Assembly: GCA_023953905.1 (NCBI GenBank)
Contig: JAMLJA010000018.1
Coordinates: 1-64,000 of the forward strand
From: Rhizobiaceae bacterium
GTDB lineage: Bacteria; Pseudomonadota; Alphaproteobacteria; Rhizobiales; Rhizobiaceae
Length of the DNA: 64,000 nucleotides
Direction: 5' to 3'
Of the stretch, positions 60,979-64,000 are shown in pieces; position 1 is the stretch's first letter, and each line of letters begins with the position of its first letter. Made by a program: the position numbers and the translations under genes. Under the pieces are notes generated by a model. It ran no database searches and was not told the origin of the DNA. It saw only the letters and a program-made list of their open reading frames with translations.

Positions 60979-61716
60979 TCAGCCTGCCTTGCGCCGGCTT
61001 TCGAGCTTTCGCAGCTGTTCGACCAGCTTTTCGTAATCCACGGCACGCGAATAATCGAGGATGTGGATCTCCATCAGATCTTCGAACGCAGCGACATCGC
61101 CAAGGCGAATGGCATCGATGACGTCGTCATGCTCCTCCACAATGCTCTTGACCCCTTTCTTGAGGGTCGAGAGCCCGAAAATGATCGTCAGCTGCCGCGA
61201 TAGCGGTTCCCAGGAGCGAACCAGAATGTCGTTTTGCGACAGCTGGCAGAGGCAATGGTGGAACTTCGTGTCGAGGCTCGCGACAAGGAAGCTGTCGCCG
61301 GCGTCTGCGGCTGCGTGCATCTGGGCAAGCACATCTTCCAGCGGCGCGAGAACGGAGGGATCTTTCTTGGTTCGCTCGATCACCTCGGCTCCGGCCAGGT
61401 TTTCCAGAGCCAGTCGAACTTTCAGAGATTTCTCCAGGCGATCGATATTCACGCTCATCAGCCGCATGCCGCGATAGCGCTCACTGACCACAACCCCCTG
61501 ACTTTCCAGCAGTCGCAACGCTTCCCGAACAGGAATGCGGCTGACGTTCAACGAGCGCGCGACCTCAGCCTCGACGATGCGGTCGCCGGGCAGAAATATA
61601 CCCTTCGCAGTGGCTTCAACGATCGCGTCAACGACTTGATCCACAAGCGTTTTCGCGGCGAGCGGTGCGAGGCTGGCAAGCTTGTCGTTGGTGTTCTGCG
61701 CTGCATCGATCGACAT
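60979..61716 (-). CDS. GntR-family (FCD) regulator of the sulfatase/Dpp/enolase genes
   Basis: The protein is 245 residues from ATG 61716, preceded by AAGGA; an ATG at 61737 lacks a ribosome site. It has a winged-helix domain at about 15-85 (EATAKGIFLPGDRIVEAEVARSLNVSRIPVREALRLLESQGVV). The C-terminal FCD ligand domain carries TKFHHCL, EEHDDVI and EIHILDYS as likely metal-site residues. Operator copy 3 sits in its own promoter, shared with dppA, so autoregulation is likely. Two further copies mark the other presumed targets. The ligand is probably an acid derived from the imported substrate (inference). Confidence 0.92.
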   Translation of the reverse strand: MSIDAAQNTNDKLASLAPLAAKTLVDQVVDAIVEATAKGIFLPGDRIVEAEVARSLNVSRIPVREALRLLESQGVVVSERYRGMRLMSVNIDRLEKSLKVRLALENLAGAEVIERTKKDPSVLAPLEDVLAQMHAAADAGDSFLVASLDTKFHHCLCQLSQNDILVRSWEPLSRQLTIIFGLSTLKKGVKSIVEEHDDVIDAIRLGDVAAFEDLMEIHILDYSRAVDYEKLVEQLRKLESRRKAG

Positions 61717-61754
61717 GTGAGCTGAATTCCTTGACATTCAGGCGGTAAGCGAAC

Positions 61755-61780
61755 ATCGTATACGATTATACGATATACGA
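61755..61780. promoter_or_regulatory. Copy 3 of the GTATAC-N-ATTATAC operator
   Basis: ATCGTATACGATTATACGAT is extended by a further ATACGA unit. It lies between the GntR gene (38 nt from its start) and dppA (94 nt). The extra repeat suggests tighter or cooperative binding at the autoregulated site. Confidence 0.8.
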
Positions 61781-61874
61781 AATGCTGGAGAGTATCGATA
61801 TAGCGGTAGTGGGTACGGCCACACAAGTCTTGGGCGGCCTCGCGGACCGATAATCAAAAGGGAGCTGAGAGGAA

Positions 61875-63446
61875 ATGGGAGTGCACCACAGACTGAGGAT
61901 GATGGGACGTGCATTGACGGTCGCGGGCGCTTTGGCGCTCTCGGTTGCGTGCTTCGCGAGCCAATCGCTGGCGCAGACCAAAGGCGGCGACGTGACCGTC
62001 GTGCAGGGATCCAATCCGCCGAGCATCGATGCGATGTCTACCTCGTCGCAAGCGTCTCGCAACATTACCATGAACATCTACGAGACGCTCTACGGCTTCA
62101 GCGAGGATATCAAGCCAATTCCGATTCTCGCCGAAGACTGCATCATATCGGAAGACGGGCTCACATATCGCTTTCCGCTGCGCAAGGGCGTCAAATTCCA
62201 CAATGAGAAGGAAATGACGGCCAAGGACGTGAAGGCGTCTCTGGAGCGCTATCGCAAGGTTGGCGCCACAGGCAACCTGCTTGATCCGGTCGAAAGCATC
62301 GACATCACCGGCGACTACGAAGTCACCTTCAAGATGAAGAAGGCGACCCCGACCTTCCTCGAGGCGTTCTCGTCGCCTCGCGCGCCGGCGGTCATCATCC
62401 CCGAGGAGGACGGTCAGACGGAAGCCGGCAAGAACAGTTTCATCGGCACCGGGCCTTACAAATTTGTCGAGTATGTGCCGGACAGCTATGTCAAACTGGC
62501 GCGTTTCGACGACTACACGGCCAACACCAGCGCTTCCGGCGTCGACGGTTTCGGCGGCAACAAGATCCCCTATTTCGACACAGTCACCTTCCGGATCATT
62601 ACCGAACCCGGTGCCCAGGTGGCCGCCCTTGAAGCGGGCGAGGTAGATGTTTTGGAGCAGATTACCGTACCCTCTGCGCGGCGTTTGGAAGGTAATGCCG
62701 ATATTCAGACCTACGAGAACATTCCCTGGGCGTTCAATACCTTCATTTTCAACATGAATGTGCCGCCGTCAGACAATGTGAAATTCCGCGAAGCCGTGCA
62801 GGTGGCGCTCAATATGGAAGAGGTGATGGGCATCTCGACCGAAGGGTTGTTCCAGCTTGATCACGGTTGGCAGTATGCGGGCACCACCTATGACGCAGGT
62901 GACATCGGCAAGGATTTCTACAACGTTGCTGACGCTGATCGCGCCAAGGCTCTCCTCGCAGAGGCCGGCTACAAGGGCGAGGAATTCTCCATACTCACCG
63001 ACGGCAATATTCCCGGTCACGCCAAGACTGCCATCGTGATCGCCGAGCAACTCAATGCCATCGGCATCAAGGCTGTCGTCAACCAGGTTGATTGGCCGAC
63101 AGCGTTGAAAATACGGCTTCAGCCGGAAGGCTGGAATGGCTGGACACTGCAGATGGGCATCGAGCCCTATCTGGGTCCGGTTGGTGTGATTGCCACGCTG
63201 ACCGGCGAGAAACCACACTTCATCAAGAACGACCCGCAACTGGACGCCCTCTATGAAGAGCTGATTTCCGGCGTGACGGTGGAAGAACGTCAGGCGACAT
63301 TCGCCAAGATCCAGACGCGCCTCTACGAATTCTTCGGTATCATCAAGCTCGGCAATACCGGGCTGATGCAGGCGACCCGCTCGAAGGTGAAGGGGTTCAA
63401 GCCCTTCCGCTTCCCGCGCATGTATAATGTGTGGTTCGAAGGCTAG
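61875..63446 (+). CDS. dppA: Family 5 solute-binding protein of a Dpp/Opp-type importer
   Basis: The 523-residue protein starts at ATG 61875 behind GAGAGGAA. It has a Sec signal peptide (positively charged start, hydrophobic core, cleavage near SLAQ at 34). The mature family 5 binding domain carries blocks such as YETLYGF, LRKGVKFHNEKEMTAKDVKASLERY and GTGPYKFVEY. It captures the substrate in the periplasm for the DppBC permease. Regulon context suggests a sulfated or acidic solute; many family 5 proteins bind non-peptides. Confidence 0.92.
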   Translation: MGVHHRLRMMGRALTVAGALALSVACFASQSLAQTKGGDVTVVQGSNPPSIDAMSTSSQASRNITMNIYETLYGFSEDIKPIPILAEDCIISEDGLTYRFPLRKGVKFHNEKEMTAKDVKASLERYRKVGATGNLLDPVESIDITGDYEVTFKMKKATPTFLEAFSSPRAPAVIIPEEDGQTEAGKNSFIGTGPYKFVEYVPDSYVKLARFDDYTANTSASGVDGFGGNKIPYFDTVTFRIITEPGAQVAALEAGEVDVLEQITVPSARRLEGNADIQTYENIPWAFNTFIFNMNVPPSDNVKFREAVQVALNMEEVMGISTEGLFQLDHGWQYAGTTYDAGDIGKDFYNVADADRAKALLAEAGYKGEEFSILTDGNIPGHAKTAIVIAEQLNAIGIKAVVNQVDWPTALKIRLQPEGWNGWTLQMGIEPYLGPVGVIATLTGEKPHFIKNDPQLDALYEELISGVTVEERQATFAKIQTRLYEFFGIIKLGNTGLMQATRSKVKGFKPFRFPRMYNVWFEG

Positions 63447-63466
63447 GACGCCGCTCGACTGAACCG

Positions 63467-63496
63467 GCCGGCGGGGGCTGTTTGCCTCCCGCCGGC
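63467..63496 (+). terminator. Intra-operon stem-loop after dppA
   Basis: A perfect 9-bp stem (GCCGGCGGG / CCCGCCGGC) with a 12-nt loop, extendable by further pairs, lies between dppA and dppB. There is no T-run. It probably protects the dppA mRNA or attenuates dppB. Confidence 0.65.
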
Positions 63497-63525
63497 CTTC
63501 ATGCCGCCACAGCAGGGGAAACCCA

Positions 63526-64000
63526 TTGTTCCGGTTCCTGGTCGGTCGCCTCCTGAGCGCGATACCCATCCTGTTCGTCGTCTCGATCGTGACATTCCTG
63601 ATCATCTGGATTGTCCCCGGCGACGTTACCGCCGAAATAGCGGGCGGGGACGCCACGCCGGCCGAAATGGAAGCCATCCGCCAGAATCTCGGCCTGGATC
63701 GGCCGCTTATTGAGCGCGCGCTTTTATGGTACGGCCAATTGTTGCAGGGCGATCTCGGACACTCCTATCTCCTCAACCGATCTGTCTCGGACGCCGTATT
63801 CGAGCGTTTGCCGGTGACCCTTTCCCTTGCCGGGCTGGCGCTTTTGACGGCGGTGATCATCGGGATGCTTCTGGGCATTCTCGCTGCAGTGAAACAGAAC
63901 ACATGGCTGGACCAGACAGCAATGATCGTCGCACTGGTCGGGCTGTCGGTGCCCGATTTCTGGTTCGGGATCGTCATGATCATTCTGTTCGGCGTCTATC
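63526..64000 (+). CDS. dppB: Dpp/Opp-type ABC permease B, N-terminal part (cut by window end)
   Basis: This frame starts at TTG 63526 with AGGGGAA 7 nt upstream and runs open to the window end (158 codons seen). The start LFRFLVGRLLSAIPILFVVSIVTFLII is the typical first membrane helix of DppB/OppB. It is followed by the periplasmic block IRQNLGLDRPL...WYGQLLQGDLGHS and the second and third membrane helices. It lies 79 nt after dppA in the same direction. A dppC gene is expected beyond the edge. Confidence 0.9.
   Translation, partial: MFRFLVGRLLSAIPILFVVSIVTFLIIWIVPGDVTAEIAGGDATPAEMEAIRQNLGLDRPLIERALLWYGQLLQGDLGHSYLLNRSVSDAVFERLPVTLSLAGLALLTAVIIGMLLGILAAVKQNTWLDQTAMIVALVGLSVPDFWFGIVMIILFGVY

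Noticed and set aside
1..64000. CRISPR arrays, tRNA/rRNA genes, insertion sequences, phage attachment sites
   Set aside because: No regularly spaced repeats, cloverleaf-like genes, transposase or integrase frames, or terminal inverted repeats were seen on reading either strand.

Overview
The window is high-GC, densely packed bacterial DNA with almost no intergenic space. Family content points to an alphaproteobacterium, most likely of the Rhizobiales/Hyphomicrobiales (Mesorhizobium/Nitratireductor-like). The evidence is the many LysR and GntR-FCD regulators, PotABCD- and Dpp-type importers, hydantoinases, MlrC-type M81 and DUF3830 proteins, and an Asp-rich RTX-like protein. The species assignment is inference. 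No rRNA, tRNA, CRISPR array or insertion sequence was seen.

Region 1 (1-1388): the 3' end of an Asp-rich RTX-like secreted protein with a strong terminator, then a 67-residue protein of unknown function.

Region 2 (17515 down to 1447, minus strand): one seven-gene transcription unit with gaps or overlaps of -10 to +3 nt. In transcription order it encodes a 2326-aa multienzyme (two flavin-type TIM barrels, KS, AT, two ACPs, KR), a 1462-aa multienzyme (KS, AT, DH, 4'-phosphopantetheinyl transferase), a free ACP, a GT1 glycosyltransferase, an alpha/beta hydrolase, and two condensation-domain-like acyltransferases. The ACP and KR sequences resemble PUFA/secondary-lipid (Pfa-type) synthases. The set reads as a self-activating, reductive lipid synthase whose product is glycosylated and O- or N-acylated. 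I consider it the most interesting system here.

Region 3 (17759-53890): a catabolic block for cyclic ureides/imides and N-carbamoyl compounds. It holds two paralogous PotABCD-type importers, hydantoin racemase, ATP-dependent hydantoinase HyuA/HyuB, an N-carbamoylsarcosine-amidase-like hydrolase, an amidase - CMD protein - beta-hydroxyacid dehydrogenase - N-carbamoyl-D-amino-acid hydrolase - D-hydantoinase operon, and an ornithine cyclodeaminase homologue. It also holds a polysaccharide-deacetylase-fold (imidase-like) enzyme with DUF3830, a Cys-motif small protein, a CobW GTPase and a second isochorismatase-fold hydrolase. Acetate kinase/phosphotransacetylase and a LysR-controlled CoA-transferase/acyl-CoA dehydrogenase/hydratase operon are interspersed. 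Several divergent promoters carry inverted repeats, including a perfect 9-bp-arm palindrome at 32409-32435.

Region 4 (52712-64000): a putative regulon of a GntR-FCD protein (60979-61716). The same operator, GTATAC-N-ATTATAC, occurs three times: upstream of an enolase-superfamily enzyme and an M81 protein, between dppD and a sulfatase gene, and between the regulator gene and dppA. The genes encode a Dpp-type importer split over two strands and two leaderless sulfatases, next to the decayed remnant of a third. The logic suggests import of a sulfated (or phosphonate/sulfonate ester) solute and its cleavage in the cytoplasm.
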